From assembly GCF_026167665.1 (NCBI RefSeq), contig NZ_CP098740.1, forward strand, positions 5,146,001 to 5,210,000: a stretch of DNA of 64,000 nucleotides, read 5' to 3'. This DNA comes from Streptomyces drozdowiczii (GTDB taxonomy: Bacteria; Actinomycetota; Actinomycetes; Streptomycetales; Streptomycetaceae). A model generated the notes under the pieces. That model did no database searches. It saw only the letters and a list, made by a program, of their open reading frames with translations, and was not told the origin of the DNA. A program made the translations under genes and the position numbers. Every line of letters starts with the position of its first letter. The stretch's first letter is position 1. This document shows, piece after piece, positions 18,174 through 27,118 of this stretch.

Positions 18174-19392
18174 GCGCGGGCTCCGCCGCCTCCCGGACCG
18201 CCTCGCGGCTCGGGGCCCGTACCGTGTCCCGCCACAGCCGCACGGCCGCCAGCACACACGCGGCGACCAGCAGCCCGTTGCGCAGGAACATCAGGGTCAG
18301 GCCGTGCGCGTCGCTCGTCACCACATGGACGAAGCCGATCGGGAACTCCAGCTGCGTCACGCCCGTGGCCGCCACCACCAGCACGGCCGGCCACCCCATC
18401 CGGCTCTCCCGCAGCACCAGGCAGACCGCCGCGAGGCCGACCAGCCACAGCATGTACTGCGGGCTGATCACCCGGCTCGTCGTGGTGAACAGCAGCACCG
18501 CCGTGAACGCCGCGTCCGCCGGCGTACTCACCCCGAAGGTCCGCGCCTTCAGCCGCCACACCAGCAGCCAGCCGAACGCGGCGACGCTCAGCCCCAGCGC
18601 CAGGGTGCTCACCAGCGGCACATGCGGGCCCAGGAACTCCAGCGAGCCGTAGTGCAGCTCCACCCGGCCCTCCCAGCCGAACTGCCGCCACACATGGAAG
18701 ACCAGCGCCCCCAGCGACTCGACCTCGGTGCCCCGGTCCCGCTGGAAGCCGAGGAACGCCAGCGCGCCCGGCGCCGCCGCCACGCACACCAGCAGCAGCC
18801 CGGCCGCCACCGCCGCCGCCGTCCCCCAGGCCAGCCGGGTCGCGCGCCCCCGGGCCGTCCCGGCCAGCACCAGCGCCGGCCACACCTTCAGCAGCGCCCC
18901 GAACGCGGCCAGCGCCCCCAGCACCCGGGGGTGCCGCAGCCCGGCCAGCAGCGCCGCCACCGCCACCGCCGTCACCATCACGTCGTACCGGGCGTACGCG
19001 GTCGTGCCGAGCAGCGGGACGCCCGCCACCCACACCCACACCCCGGCCGCCCGGCGCCCCGGACCGTCGCTCGCGCGCAGCAGCATCCCCAGGACCAGCG
19101 CGTCGCACAGGAACGCCAGCACGTAGAAGGCGGTGGCGTAGTCCAGGAACGGCAGCAGGGCGGGGGAGAGGACCGCCAGGGCCGCCACCGGCGGGTACTG
19201 CCAGGTGACGTCGGACTGCGGGTAGCTGCCGGAGCGCAGCACCTCGGACCAGCCGTGGTAGATCACCGACACGTCGCTCGTCACGTCGAGCCCCGGCGGG
19301 GTGACCACCTTGGTCACCCAGAGCAGCAGCACCGCCCTGGTGAGCGCCCACACCACGAAGGCCGCCGGACGCGTGCCGCTGGAACCCGTCAT
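18130..19392 (-). CDS. GT87-type polyprenol-sugar glycosyltransferase, multi-pass membrane protein
   Basis: A 420-residue integral membrane protein with about ten helices and the layout of GT-C fold mannosyltransferases of family 87: an early extracytoplasmic loop with acidic residues (LDVTSDVSVIYHGW), followed by WQYPPVAALAV. Family members transfer mannose or related sugars from polyprenyl phosphates in lipoarabinomannan- and PIM-like pathways. This fits the divergent PimB-like GT4 gene 108 bases away. The C-terminus overlaps the metallopeptidase gene on the other strand. The substrate is inferred from family only. Confidence 0.85.
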   Translation of the reverse strand: MTGSSGTRPAAFVVWALTRAVLLLWVTKVVTPPGLDVTSDVSVIYHGWSEVLRSGSYPQSDVTWQYPPVAALAVLSPALLPFLDYATAFYVLAFLCDALVLGMLLRASDGPGRRAAGVWVWVAGVPLLGTTAYARYDVMVTAVAVAALLAGLRHPRVLGALAAFGALLKVWPALVLAGTARGRATRLAWGTAAAVAAGLLLVCVAAAPGALAFLGFQRDRGTEVESLGALVFHVWRQFGWEGRVELHYGSLEFLGPHVPLVSTLALGLSVAAFGWLLVWRLKARTFGVSTPADAAFTAVLLFTTTSRVISPQYMLWLVGLAAVCLVLRESRMGWPAVLVVAATGVTQLEFPIGFVHVVTSDAHGLTLMFLRNGLLVAACVLAAVRLWRDTVRAPSREAVREAAEPALSRAGRADTPASAP

Positions 19393-19500
19393 GACCTGCC
19401 CTCACCCGTCCTGTACGCCGTACGAAACAGCCATGATGCCCGTACGCCCTGTGCGCGGGCCATCAGGCACGGCCGCCGGGGCCCGGTACTGTCGGCGGCG

Positions 19501-20643
19501 ATGGACAAGACCTTGATCGTGACCAACGACTTCCCGCCCCGCCCGGGAGGCATCCAGGCGTTCCTGCACAACATGGCGCTGCGGCTCGACCCCGACCGGG
19601 TCGTCGTCTACGCCTCCACCTGGAAGCGCGGGGCCGAGGGCGCGGCCGCCACCGCCGCCTTCGACGCCGAGCAGCCGTTCACCGTCGTCCGCGACCGTAC
19701 GACGATGCTGCTGCCGACCCCGCGGGTGACCCGGCGCGCCACGGAGCTGCTGCGCGCGCACGGCTGCTCGTCCGTCTGGTTCGGCGCCGCCGCCCCGCTC
19801 GGCCTGATGGGCCCGGCGCTGCGCGAGGCGGGCGCCCGGCGGCTCGTCGCCACGACGCACGGCCACGAGGCGGCCTGGGCGCAGCTGCCCGCCTCCCGGC
19901 AGCTGCTGCGCCGGATCGGCGAGGGCACCGACACGCTGACCTACCTCGGCGAGTACACCCGCTCCCGGATCGCCGCCGCGCTGAGCCCGGCCGCCGCCCG
20001 CCGCATGGTGCAGCTGCCCCCCGGCGTGGACGAGAAGACGTTCCGCCCGGACTCCGGCGGCGACGAGGTCCGGGCCCGGCTCGGGCTCACCGAACGGCCG
20101 GTCGTGGTCTGCGTGTCCCGGCTGGTGCCCCGCAAGGGCCAGGACACCCTGATCCTCGCGATGCCCGCGATCCTGGCCGCCCAGCCGGACGCGGTCCTGC
20201 TGATCGTGGGCGGCGGGCCCTACGAGGACGACCTGCGGCGGCTCGCCGCGCGCACCGGGGTGGCGGACTCCGTGCGGTTCACCGGGCCGGTGCCCTGGTC
20301 GGAGCTGCCCGCGCACTACGGGGCCGGGGACGTCTTCGCGATGCCCTGCCGGACCCGGCGCGGCGGCCTCGACGTGGAGGGCCTGGGCATCGTGTACCTG
20401 GAGGCGTCCGCGACCGGGCTGCCGGTGGTGGCCGGCGACTCGGGCGGCGCCCCGGACGCGGTGCTGGACGGCGAGAGCGGCTGGGTGGTGCGCGGCGGTG
20501 AGCCCGGCGAGGCGGCGGACCGGATCACCGCGCTGCTGGGCGACGCGGAGCTGCGGCGGCGCATGGGGGAGCGGGGCCGGGCCTGGGTCGAGGAGAAGTG
20601 GCGCTGGGACCTGCTCGCGGAGCGGCTGCGCGAACTGCTCTGA
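19501..20643 (+). CDS. pimB: GT4 glycosyltransferase, PimB-like mannosyltransferase
   Basis: A 380-residue GT-B enzyme. The N-terminal acceptor domain has the glycine loop DFPPRPGGIQ near 10-19. The C-terminal nucleotide-sugar domain has VSRLVPRKGQD (about 201) and the EGLGIVYLEASATGLPVVAGDSGG signature, containing the E-x7-E pair. The sequence fits GDP-mannose-dependent alpha-1,6-phosphatidylinositol monomannoside mannosyltransferase (PimB'), acting at the cytoplasmic membrane face. TACTGT ends 8 bases before the ATG and there is no ribosome site, so translation is probably leaderless. A terminator follows. Confidence 0.9.
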   Translation: MDKTLIVTNDFPPRPGGIQAFLHNMALRLDPDRVVVYASTWKRGAEGAAATAAFDAEQPFTVVRDRTTMLLPTPRVTRRATELLRAHGCSSVWFGAAAPLGLMGPALREAGARRLVATTHGHEAAWAQLPASRQLLRRIGEGTDTLTYLGEYTRSRIAAALSPAAARRMVQLPPGVDEKTFRPDSGGDEVRARLGLTERPVVVCVSRLVPRKGQDTLILAMPAILAAQPDAVLLIVGGGPYEDDLRRLAARTGVADSVRFTGPVPWSELPAHYGAGDVFAMPCRTRRGGLDVEGLGIVYLEASATGLPVVAGDSGGAPDAVLDGESGWVVRGGEPGEAADRITALLGDAELRRRMGERGRAWVEEKWRWDLLAERLRELL

Positions 20644-20650
20644 TACGCGG

Positions 20651-20692
20651 ACGAGGGGGCCCGCACCACACCGGTGCGGGCCCCCTCGTCGT
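20651..20692. terminator. Bidirectional terminator between pimB and fadD
   Basis: A perfect 17-bp stem (ACGAGGGGGCCCGCACC and complement) with loop ACACC. It lies between two convergent genes, 8 bases after the pimB stop and about 18 before the end of the minus-strand fadD. Confidence 0.85.
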
Positions 20693-20708
20693 CGTACGCC
20701 GCACGCGC

Positions 20709-22505
20709 TCACGAGCGGTAGATCGACTCCACCTCGTCCGCGAAGTCCTTCGCCACCACGTTCCGCTTCAGCTTCAGCGAGGGCGTGATGTGGCCCGCCT
20801 CCTCGGTGAACTGGGCGCCCAGGATGCGGAACTTGCGTACGGACTCGGCCTTGGAGACCGCCGCGTTGCCGTCGTCCACCGCGCGCTGCACCTCGGCGAT
20901 CAGCTCCGGGTCGTCGCGCAGCGACAGCGCGGTCGAGCCGGCCGGCTTGCCGTGCTCCTCGGCCCAGCGGCCCAGGAACTCCTCGTCCAGCGTCACCAGC
21001 GCGCCCACGAAGGGCCGCCCGTCGCCGACCACCATGCACTCCGCCACCAGGGCGTGGCCGCGGATGCGGTCCTCGATGACGGCGGGCGCGACGTTCTTGC
21101 CGCCGGCCGTGACGATGATCTCCTTCTTGCGGCCGGTGATCGCGAGGTAGCCGTCCTCGTCCAGCGTGCCGATGTCCCCGGTGTGGAACCAGCCGTCCGC
21201 CAGCGCCTCGGCCGTCGCCGCCTCGTTGTTCCAGTAGCCGGAGAACAGGTGCTCGCCGTGGAGCAGCACCTCGCCGTCGTCCGCGATGCGCACCACGGAA
21301 CCGGGGAGCGGCTGGCCGACCGTGCCGATCTTCTGCCGGTCCCAGGGGTTGAAGGCGGTGGCCGCGCAGGACTCGGTGAGGCCGTAGCCCTCCAGGACGG
21401 TGAAGCCGATGCCCCGGTAGAAGTGGCCGAGCCGCTCGCCGAGCGGGGCGCCGCCGGAGATCGCGTGCTCGCCGCGCCCGCCGAGCACCGCGCGCAGCTT
21501 GCCGTAGACCAGGCGGTCGAAGACCTTGTGCCGGAACTTCAGGCCCAGCGAGGGGCCCTGCGGGGTGCCCAGCGCGCGGCTGTAGGCGATCGCGGTGTCG
21601 GCGGCCCTGTCGAAGATCTTGCCCTTGCCGTCGGCCTGCGCCTTGGCGCGCGCGGCGTTGTAGACCTTCTCGAAGACGCGCGGCACGCCGAGGATCAGCG
21701 TCGGGCGGAACGCGGCCAGCTCGTCGGTGAGGTTCTTGATGTCCGGGACGCAGCCGAGCTTGATCGGCGCCATCACCGAGGCGACCTCGACCAGCCGTCC
21801 GAAGACGTGGGCGGCGGGCAGGAAGAGCAGGACCGAGCACTCGCCGGTACGGAAGAGGGGCTTGAGGCGCTCCACCACGTTCCCGCACTCCGCGAAGAAG
21901 CTGCGGTGCGTCAGGACGCAGCCCTTGGGGCGGCCCGTGGTGCCGGAGGTGTAGACGATGGTGGCGGGGTCGTCGGCGCGGGCCGACGCGCTGCGCAGGT
22001 CGACGGTCTCCTCGGAGACCTCCTCGCCCTCGGCGCGGAGCGTGTCGACGGCGCCCTTCTCGATCTGCCAGACGTGGCGCAGCCCGGGGAGCCGGTCGCG
22101 CACGGAGGCGACGGCGGCGGCGTGGACGTCGCTCTCCACGAGGACCGCGACGGCCCCCGAGTCACCGAGGATCCACTGCACCTGCTCGGGCGAGCTGGTC
22201 TCGTACACCGGCACGGTGACCGCGCCCGCGCTCCAGATCGCGAAGTCCAGCAGCACCCACTCGTACCGGGTGCGCGACATCAGGGCGACCCGGTCGCCGG
22301 GCTCGACGCCCGCCGCGATCAGGCCCTTGGCGGCCGACCGGACCTCGGCCAGGAACCGCGTGGCGGTGACGTCCGTCCAGACGCCCGCCACTTTGCGGCT
22401 CATCACCGCGACATCGGGATGCTGAGCGGCATTGCGGCGGATGAGATCCGTCAGGTTGCCGTCCGAGGGGACCTCGTACAGGGCCGGAAGGCTGAACTCG
22501 CGCAA
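20709..22505 (-). CDS. fadD: Long-chain fatty-acid-CoA ligase
   Basis: A 598-residue AMP-forming acyl-CoA synthetase of the FadD15 type. The AMP-binding P-loop is TIVYTSGTTGRPKGC (about 180-194). The adenine motif GYGLTESCAATAFN lies in the middle, and the C-terminal hinge ITGRKKEIIVTAGGKNVAP contains the conserved DR/GR-K region. It activates fatty acids with ATP and CoA. It is monocistronic, divergent from the metallophosphoesterase gene across about 265 bases, in which I see no confident promoter or operator. Confidence 0.95.
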   Translation of the reverse strand: MREFSLPALYEVPSDGNLTDLIRRNAAQHPDVAVMSRKVAGVWTDVTATRFLAEVRSAAKGLIAAGVEPGDRVALMSRTRYEWVLLDFAIWSAGAVTVPVYETSSPEQVQWILGDSGAVAVLVESDVHAAAVASVRDRLPGLRHVWQIEKGAVDTLRAEGEEVSEETVDLRSASARADDPATIVYTSGTTGRPKGCVLTHRSFFAECGNVVERLKPLFRTGECSVLLFLPAAHVFGRLVEVASVMAPIKLGCVPDIKNLTDELAAFRPTLILGVPRVFEKVYNAARAKAQADGKGKIFDRAADTAIAYSRALGTPQGPSLGLKFRHKVFDRLVYGKLRAVLGGRGEHAISGGAPLGERLGHFYRGIGFTVLEGYGLTESCAATAFNPWDRQKIGTVGQPLPGSVVRIADDGEVLLHGEHLFSGYWNNEAATAEALADGWFHTGDIGTLDEDGYLAITGRKKEIIVTAGGKNVAPAVIEDRIRGHALVAECMVVGDGRPFVGALVTLDEEFLGRWAEEHGKPAGSTALSLRDDPELIAEVQRAVDDGNAAVSKAESVRKFRILGAQFTEEAGHITPSLKLKRNVVAKDFADEVESIYRS

Positions 22506-22770
22506 GACTGCTGCTCCTCATCGGGCTCCGGTGCCACGGCTCTGTGTGACGCACCGGCGCGGTCCAAGATGGCGGGTGCTCAGTGGGGTGAGCACGACTG
22601 GACTGCCCGGACGTTACCCACCAGTACTCGGTTCCGGATAGGGGGTCCCGGCCAGATGTCTTATGCGTCACACATATCGGGACGTCCTTTCGCGCACAGT
22701 AGTCCACCCGTCCGCACACCAGGAAGTAACCGCAGGTCCGGGGCCTCTGCGCAGGCTCTACGCTGTTTTC

Positions 22771-23550
22771 ATGCGAGCAGGAGCGAACACCCGCGTCCAT
22801 GTGGTCAGCGACGTGCACGGCAACACCGAGGCGCTGGCCCGCGCCGGGGACGGTGCCGACGCCCTGATCTGCCTCGGTGACCTGGTCCTCTTCCTCGACT
22901 ACGCCGACCACTCGCGCGGCATCTTCCCCGACCTCTTCGGCGTCGAGAACGCCGACCGGATCGTCGCCCTGCGCACCGCCCGCCGCTTCGACGAGGCCCG
23001 CGACTTCGGCCGGCAGCTCTGGCAGGGCATGGACCGCAACGCCGCGATCACCGAAGCGGTCCGCCGGCAGTACGCCGAGATGTTCGCCGCGCTGCCCACC
23101 CCGACGTACGCCACCTACGGCAACGTCGACATCCCCGCCCTCTGGCCCGAGTACGCCGCCCCCGGCACCACCGTCCTGGACGGCGAGCGGGTCGAGATCG
23201 GCGGCCGCGTCTTCGGCTTCGTCGGCGGCGGCCTGCGGACGCCGATGCGCACCCCGTACGAGATCGGCGACGAGGAGTACGCCGCCAAGATCGAGGCGGT
23301 CGGCGAGGTCGACGTGCTCTGCACCCACATCCCGCCCGAGGTGCCCGAGCTGGTCTACGACACCGTGGCGCGCCGCTTCGAGCGCGGCAGCCGGGCCCTG
23401 CTCGACGCCATCCGGCGCACCCGCCCCCGCTACTCCCTCTTCGGCCACGTCCACCAGCCACTGGCCCGCCGGATGCGGATCGGTGCCACCGAGTGCGTGA
23501 ACGTCGGCCACTTCGCCTCCACCGGCCGGCCCTGGGCACTGGAGTGGTGA
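22771..23550 (+). CDS. Calcineurin-like metallophosphoesterase
   Basis: A 259-residue cytoplasmic enzyme with the family motifs in order: SDVHGN (about 11-16), GDLVLF (about 37), YGNVD (about 113, GNHD variant), THIPPE and GHVHQP near the end. These ligate two metal ions. The substrate may be a phosphodiester or protein phosphate. The open frame extends upstream to 22663, but homology starts at ATG 22771, where TACGCT lies 6 bases before the codon, so it is probably leaderless. It is followed at 100 bases by the SRPBCC gene. Confidence 0.9.
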   Translation: MRAGANTRVHVVSDVHGNTEALARAGDGADALICLGDLVLFLDYADHSRGIFPDLFGVENADRIVALRTARRFDEARDFGRQLWQGMDRNAAITEAVRRQYAEMFAALPTPTYATYGNVDIPALWPEYAAPGTTVLDGERVEIGGRVFGFVGGGLRTPMRTPYEIGDEEYAAKIEAVGEVDVLCTHIPPEVPELVYDTVARRFERGSRALLDAIRRTRPRYSLFGHVHQPLARRMRIGATECVNVGHFASTGRPWALEW

Positions 23551-23649
23551 ACCGCCCCACCCTGGGACGGGCCGCCGGGCGCACGCGATAGCCTTCTGGC
23601 GGCAGGCTCCTGCCGACGGACCGGTACACCGCACTGGAGGGCCACAGCG

Positions 23650-24099
23650 ATGGCTGAACACACCAGCTCGAGCATCACGATCGAGGCGGCGCCGGCCGAC
23701 GTCATGGGTGTGATCGCCGACTTCGAGCGCTATCCGGAGTGGACCGGCGAGGTCAAGGAGGCCGAGGTCCTCGGCACCGACGAGCACGGCCGCGCCGAGA
23801 AGGTCCGCCTCGTCCTGGACGCCGGCGCCATCAAGGACGACCACACCCTCGCCTACACCTGGATCGGCGACTACGAGGTCAGCTGGACCCTGGTCAAGTC
23901 CCAGATGCTCCGCGCCATCGACGGCTCCTACGCGCTCGCGCCGCTCGGCGACGGCGACCGCACCGAGGTCACCTACCGGCTGACCGTCGACGTCAAGATC
24001 CCCATGCTCGGCATGATCAAGCGCAAGGCGGAGAAGGTCATCATCGACCGCGCCCTCGCCGGCCTGAAGAAGCGCGTCGAGTCCGTCCCGAAGGGCTGA
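23650..24099 (+). CDS. SRPBCC (START-like) family protein
   Basis: A 149-residue protein with the helix-grip fold of polyketide cyclase/START relatives: an N-terminal strand, ADVMGVIADFERYPEWTGEVKEAEV, and a long C-terminal helix. It probably binds a hydrophobic ligand or lipid. GGAGG sits 9 bases before the ATG. It is 4 bases upstream of the ArsA-like gene, so the two form an operon and may work together. Confidence 0.9.
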   Translation: MAEHTSSSITIEAAPADVMGVIADFERYPEWTGEVKEAEVLGTDEHGRAEKVRLVLDAGAIKDDHTLAYTWIGDYEVSWTLVKSQMLRAIDGSYALAPLGDGDRTEVTYRLTVDVKIPMLGMIKRKAEKVIIDRALAGLKKRVESVPKG

Positions 24100-24103
24100 G
24101 CGC

Positions 24104-25312
24104 GTGCGTACGGTCCTGGTCACCGGACCCGGCGGAGCAGGCCGTACGACCGTCGCGGCGGCCACCGCGCTCGCCGCGGCCCGCGACGGCGCCCGCACCC
24201 TGCTGATCTCCGCCGACCCGATACCCGGCTTCCCCGACGCCACCGCCCCCACCCCGGTCACCGCCGGGCTGCGGTCCGTCCGGATCGACTCCGCCGCCCA
24301 CTTCCGCGACGAACTCCTGTCCCTCCAGGAGCAGTTGTCGTCCGTCCTCGAACTGCTCGGCGGCAACCCGCTGGACGGCGAGGAGCTGACCGAACTCCCC
24401 GGCAGCGGCGAACTCGCCCTGCTCCACGCGCTGCGCCGGGCCGCCCGCGGCGACTGGTCCGCCGAGGCGTACGACCTCCTCGTCGTGGACCTCCCGCCCC
24501 TGCGCGACGCCCTCCGCCTGCTCGCCCTCCCCGAACAGCTGCGCCGCTATCTGCGCCGGCTGCTGCCCCAGGAGCGCCAGGCCGCCCGCGCCCTGCGCCC
24601 GATGCTCGCCCAGCTGGCCGGGGTGCCCATGCCCGCCCAGTGGCTGTACGAGGCCGCAGCCCGGCACGACGCCGAACTGGCCCAGGTCCAGGCGCTGATC
24701 GAGGACCGGTCCACCACCCTCCGGCTCGTCGCCGAGCCCGGGCCCGCCGCCGACGAGGCCCTGCGCACCGCCCGCACCGGCCTCGCCCTGCACGGGCTGC
24801 GCGCCGAGGCACCGGTCGCCAACCGGCTGCTGCCCGGCCACTCCCCGGACCCCTTCTTCGCCGCGCTCGCCGCCCAGCAGGAGAAGTCCCTCGGCCACTG
24901 GGCGGACGAGGGGGCGGCCCCGGTCCGCGTCGCCCACCTCGGCCGCGACCCGCAGGGCCCCGACGACCTCCTGGCCCTGGCCGGCGCGGACGGCGACGGC
25001 AACGCGCTCGCCGTGTCCGGCATCGGCGAGGCGGGCGGCCGGGCCCCGGACCCCTGGTGGACCGAGGAGGCCGGCGGCCCCGAAGGCGACGGGATACTCG
25101 TCTGGTGCCTGCGGCTCCCCGGCGCCGTCAAGAAGGACCTCCAGCTCGTCCGGCGCGGCGGCGAACTCCTCCTGACCGTCGGCCCGTTCCACCGCATCGT
25201 GCCCCTGGAGCCCGCCCTGCGCCGCTGCACCGTCTCCGGCGCGGCCCTCACCGACGGGGTGCTCCGGGTCCGCTTCACGCCCGATCCCGCGCTCTGGCCC
25301 CGGACGGGCTGA
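24104..25312 (+). CDS. ArsA/GET3-like ATPase with altered P-loop
   Basis: A 402-residue protein of the anion-transporting ATPase family. The start resembles a deviant Walker A, TGPGGAGRTT, in which the signature Lys and the P-loop Lys are Pro and Arg. The DLPPL region matches the switch II area. The C-terminal part (about 330-402) looks like the small Hsp20-like domain common in actinobacterial members (LRLPGAVKKDLQLVRRGGELLLTVG). ATP hydrolysis is therefore doubtful. Co-translation with the SRPBCC gene 4 bases upstream suggests a lipid- or client-handling pair. The start is GTG 24104. Confidence 0.88.
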   Translation: MRTVLVTGPGGAGRTTVAAATALAAARDGARTLLISADPIPGFPDATAPTPVTAGLRSVRIDSAAHFRDELLSLQEQLSSVLELLGGNPLDGEELTELPGSGELALLHALRRAARGDWSAEAYDLLVVDLPPLRDALRLLALPEQLRRYLRRLLPQERQAARALRPMLAQLAGVPMPAQWLYEAAARHDAELAQVQALIEDRSTTLRLVAEPGPAADEALRTARTGLALHGLRAEAPVANRLLPGHSPDPFFAALAAQQEKSLGHWADEGAAPVRVAHLGRDPQGPDDLLALAGADGDGNALAVSGIGEAGGRAPDPWWTEEAGGPEGDGILVWCLRLPGAVKKDLQLVRRGGELLLTVGPFHRIVPLEPALRRCTVSGAALTDGVLRVRFTPDPALWPRTG

Positions 25313-25395
25313 ACGGCCCACCGCCGTTCGGGTACCGTCGAAGGTACGTGTCCGGTATGCCGGGCCGCCGGCCACGATGCCCCCTGGAGTCCGCC

Positions 25396-25853
25396 ATGAG
25401 CGAAGCCACCGATCGCCCCGCCGACGAGGACGCCTGGGCCGACGCGTGCGCCGAGGACCTCGCCGCCGAGCAGGCCCGCCGCCGCGCCGCCTACGGGCCG
25501 CCGCCCGGCACCGCCGCCGAGGAGCTGCGCAAGCTGGTCGACGCGGTGGCCGACAAGCTCGGCTCGTTCCAGGCGCCGCTGCTCGGCATGGCCGCGCAGG
25601 GGGCCGTGCAGCAGGTCATCCAGCAGGCCAAGGCGGCCGTGGAGCCCGTCATCGAACGCAATCCGGACGTTTTCGATCACATCGCGGCGGCCGGTAACGA
25701 ACTGCTCGCCGCCTACCGCTCCGCGGTCCAGGGCCAGGAAGGCCGCTGGACCCGGGGGCGGGGGACCCCGCGGGCACCGAAAAGAAGGCGGAAGGCCCCG
25801 AAGGCCCCCGGGACGAGGGGTCCGGCGCCGGCGAACACATCGACCTCGACTGA
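25396..25853 (+). CDS. DUF5304 protein upstream of glucokinase, frame probably broken near its end
   Basis: The N-terminal 117 residues (MSEATDRPADEDAWADAC..., ending AYRSAVQGQEGRW) match the small acidic actinobacterial DUF5304 protein that usually precedes glkA (SCO2127 in S. coelicolor, as I recall, linked with carbon catabolite repression). As written, the frame then turns basic (TPRAPKRRRKAPKAP) and runs to 25920. Adding one G at 25754-25764 gives an acidic tail ending in GEHIDLD with a stop at 25851-25853, total 152 residues. That end fits the family and avoids overlap with the glucokinase leader. Glucokinase starts 75 bases later. Confidence 0.75.
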
Positions 25854-25927
25854 CCGGCGCCGGAGAGGGCGGGCCCCGGCCTCGGGTACGGTTGCCTCAG
25901 CGGGGCTCGACCGGAACTGAGGGATTC

Positions 25928-26869
25928 ATGGGACTCACCATCGGCGTCGATATCGGCGGCACGAAGATCGCAGCTGGAGTGGTCGACGAAGAGGGCCACA
26001 TCCTCTCGACCTTCAAGGTGCCGACCCCGCCGACGGCCGAAGCCATCGTGGACGCCATCGCGGCGGCGGTCTCCGGCGCGAGCGCCGGGCACCAGGTCGA
26101 CGCCGTCGGCATCGGCGCGGCCGGATACGTGGACGACAAGCGGGCCACCGTGCTGTTCGCGCCCAACATCAACTGGCGCCACGAACCGCTCAAGGACAAG
26201 GTCGAGCAGCGCGTCGGCCTCCCCGTCGTCGTGGAGAACGACGCCAACGCCGCCGCCTGGGGCGAATACCGCTTCGGCGCCGGCCAGGGCCACGACGACG
26301 TCATCTGCATCACGCTGGGCACCGGCCTCGGCGGCGGCATCATCATCGGCAACAAGCTGCGCCGCGGACGGTTCGGCGTGGCCGCCGAGTTCGGCCACAT
26401 CCGGGTCGTCCCGGACGGTCTGCTCTGCGGCTGCGGCAGCCAGGGCTGCTGGGAGCAGTACGCCTCCGGCCGCGCCCTCGTGCGGTACGCGAAGCAGCGT
26501 GCCAACGCCACCCCGGAGAACGCCCCGATCCTCCTGGGGCTCGGCGACGGCACCGTGGACGGCATCGAGGGCAAGCACATCAGCGAGGCCGCCCGCCAGG
26601 GCTGCCCGGTGGCCGTCGACTCGTTCCGCGAGCTGGCCCGCTGGGCCGGCGCCGGACTCGCCGACTTGGCCTCGCTGTTCGACCCGTCGGCCTTCATCGT
26701 CGGCGGCGGCGTCTCGGACGAGGGCGAGCTCGTCCTCGACCCGATCCGCAAGTCGTTCCGGCGCTGGCTGATCGGCGGCGAATGGCGCCCGCACGCCCAG
26801 GTGCTCGCCGCCCAACTCGGCGGCAAGGCAGGTCTCGTGGGCGCGGCGGACCTGGCCCGCCAGGGCTGA
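25928..26869 (+). CDS. glkA: ROK-family glucokinase
   Basis: A 313-residue ATP-dependent glucokinase. The phosphate loop DIGGTKIAAGVV is at the start, VVENDANAAAWGEYRFGAG contains the catalytic Asp, and the ROK zinc/cysteine motif CGCGSQGCWEQYASG is near 170. In S. coelicolor GlkA phosphorylates glucose and is needed for carbon catabolite repression. The ATG at 25928 follows a GAGGG ribosome site. It comes directly after the DUF5304 gene. A 166-bp inverted-repeat element begins 45 bases after its stop. Confidence 0.96.
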   Translation: MGLTIGVDIGGTKIAAGVVDEEGHILSTFKVPTPPTAEAIVDAIAAAVSGASAGHQVDAVGIGAAGYVDDKRATVLFAPNINWRHEPLKDKVEQRVGLPVVVENDANAAAWGEYRFGAGQGHDDVICITLGTGLGGGIIIGNKLRRGRFGVAAEFGHIRVVPDGLLCGCGSQGCWEQYASGRALVRYAKQRANATPENAPILLGLGDGTVDGIEGKHISEAARQGCPVAVDSFRELARWAGAGLADLASLFDPSAFIVGGGVSDEGELVLDPIRKSFRRWLIGGEWRPHAQVLAAQLGGKAGLVGAADLARQG

Positions 26870-26914
26870 GCCCACCCGCGCATCCGAACGCCGGACGCCC
26901 GTCGCGCCCCGGGA

Positions 26915-27080
26915 GTGTCCGCGAAGTGGCGTCGTCCGCCCGAAGGGCGGGGCCTGCGGCGTCTGGTGCGTGCTCTCGCAAGGCGCCGGGGTGTCCTCGT
27001 AGCGGAGCTACTTGGGCACCCCGGCAACGCCGCGAGAGTGCGTGCCAGGCGTCGTGGGCCGGACGACACTTCGCGGACAC
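26915..27080. repeat. 166-bp imperfect inverted-repeat element
   Basis: Two arms of about 80 bases run from GTGTCCGCGAAGTG at the left end to its exact complement CACTTCGCGGACAC at the right end. They meet at GTAGC-GGA-GCTAC in the centre. Inner matches include CTCTCGC/GCGAGAG and CCGGGGTG/CACCCCGG. The left arm has an extra local hairpin (CCGCCC-GAA-GGGCGG). It encodes no plausible protein. It may be a miniature mobile element, a strong bidirectional terminator or a structured RNA. It fills nearly all of the glkA to next-gene gap. Confidence 0.8.
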
Positions 27081-27118
27081 GACCTGGGAGCGGCGGGCGT
27101 CCGCCGTATCGTGAGGGC

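Noticed and set aside
22600..22640. FadR-like operator upstream of fadD (GTTACCCACCAGTAC)
   Set aside because: The half-sites do not form a convincing inverted repeat; similarity to known boxes is too weak.
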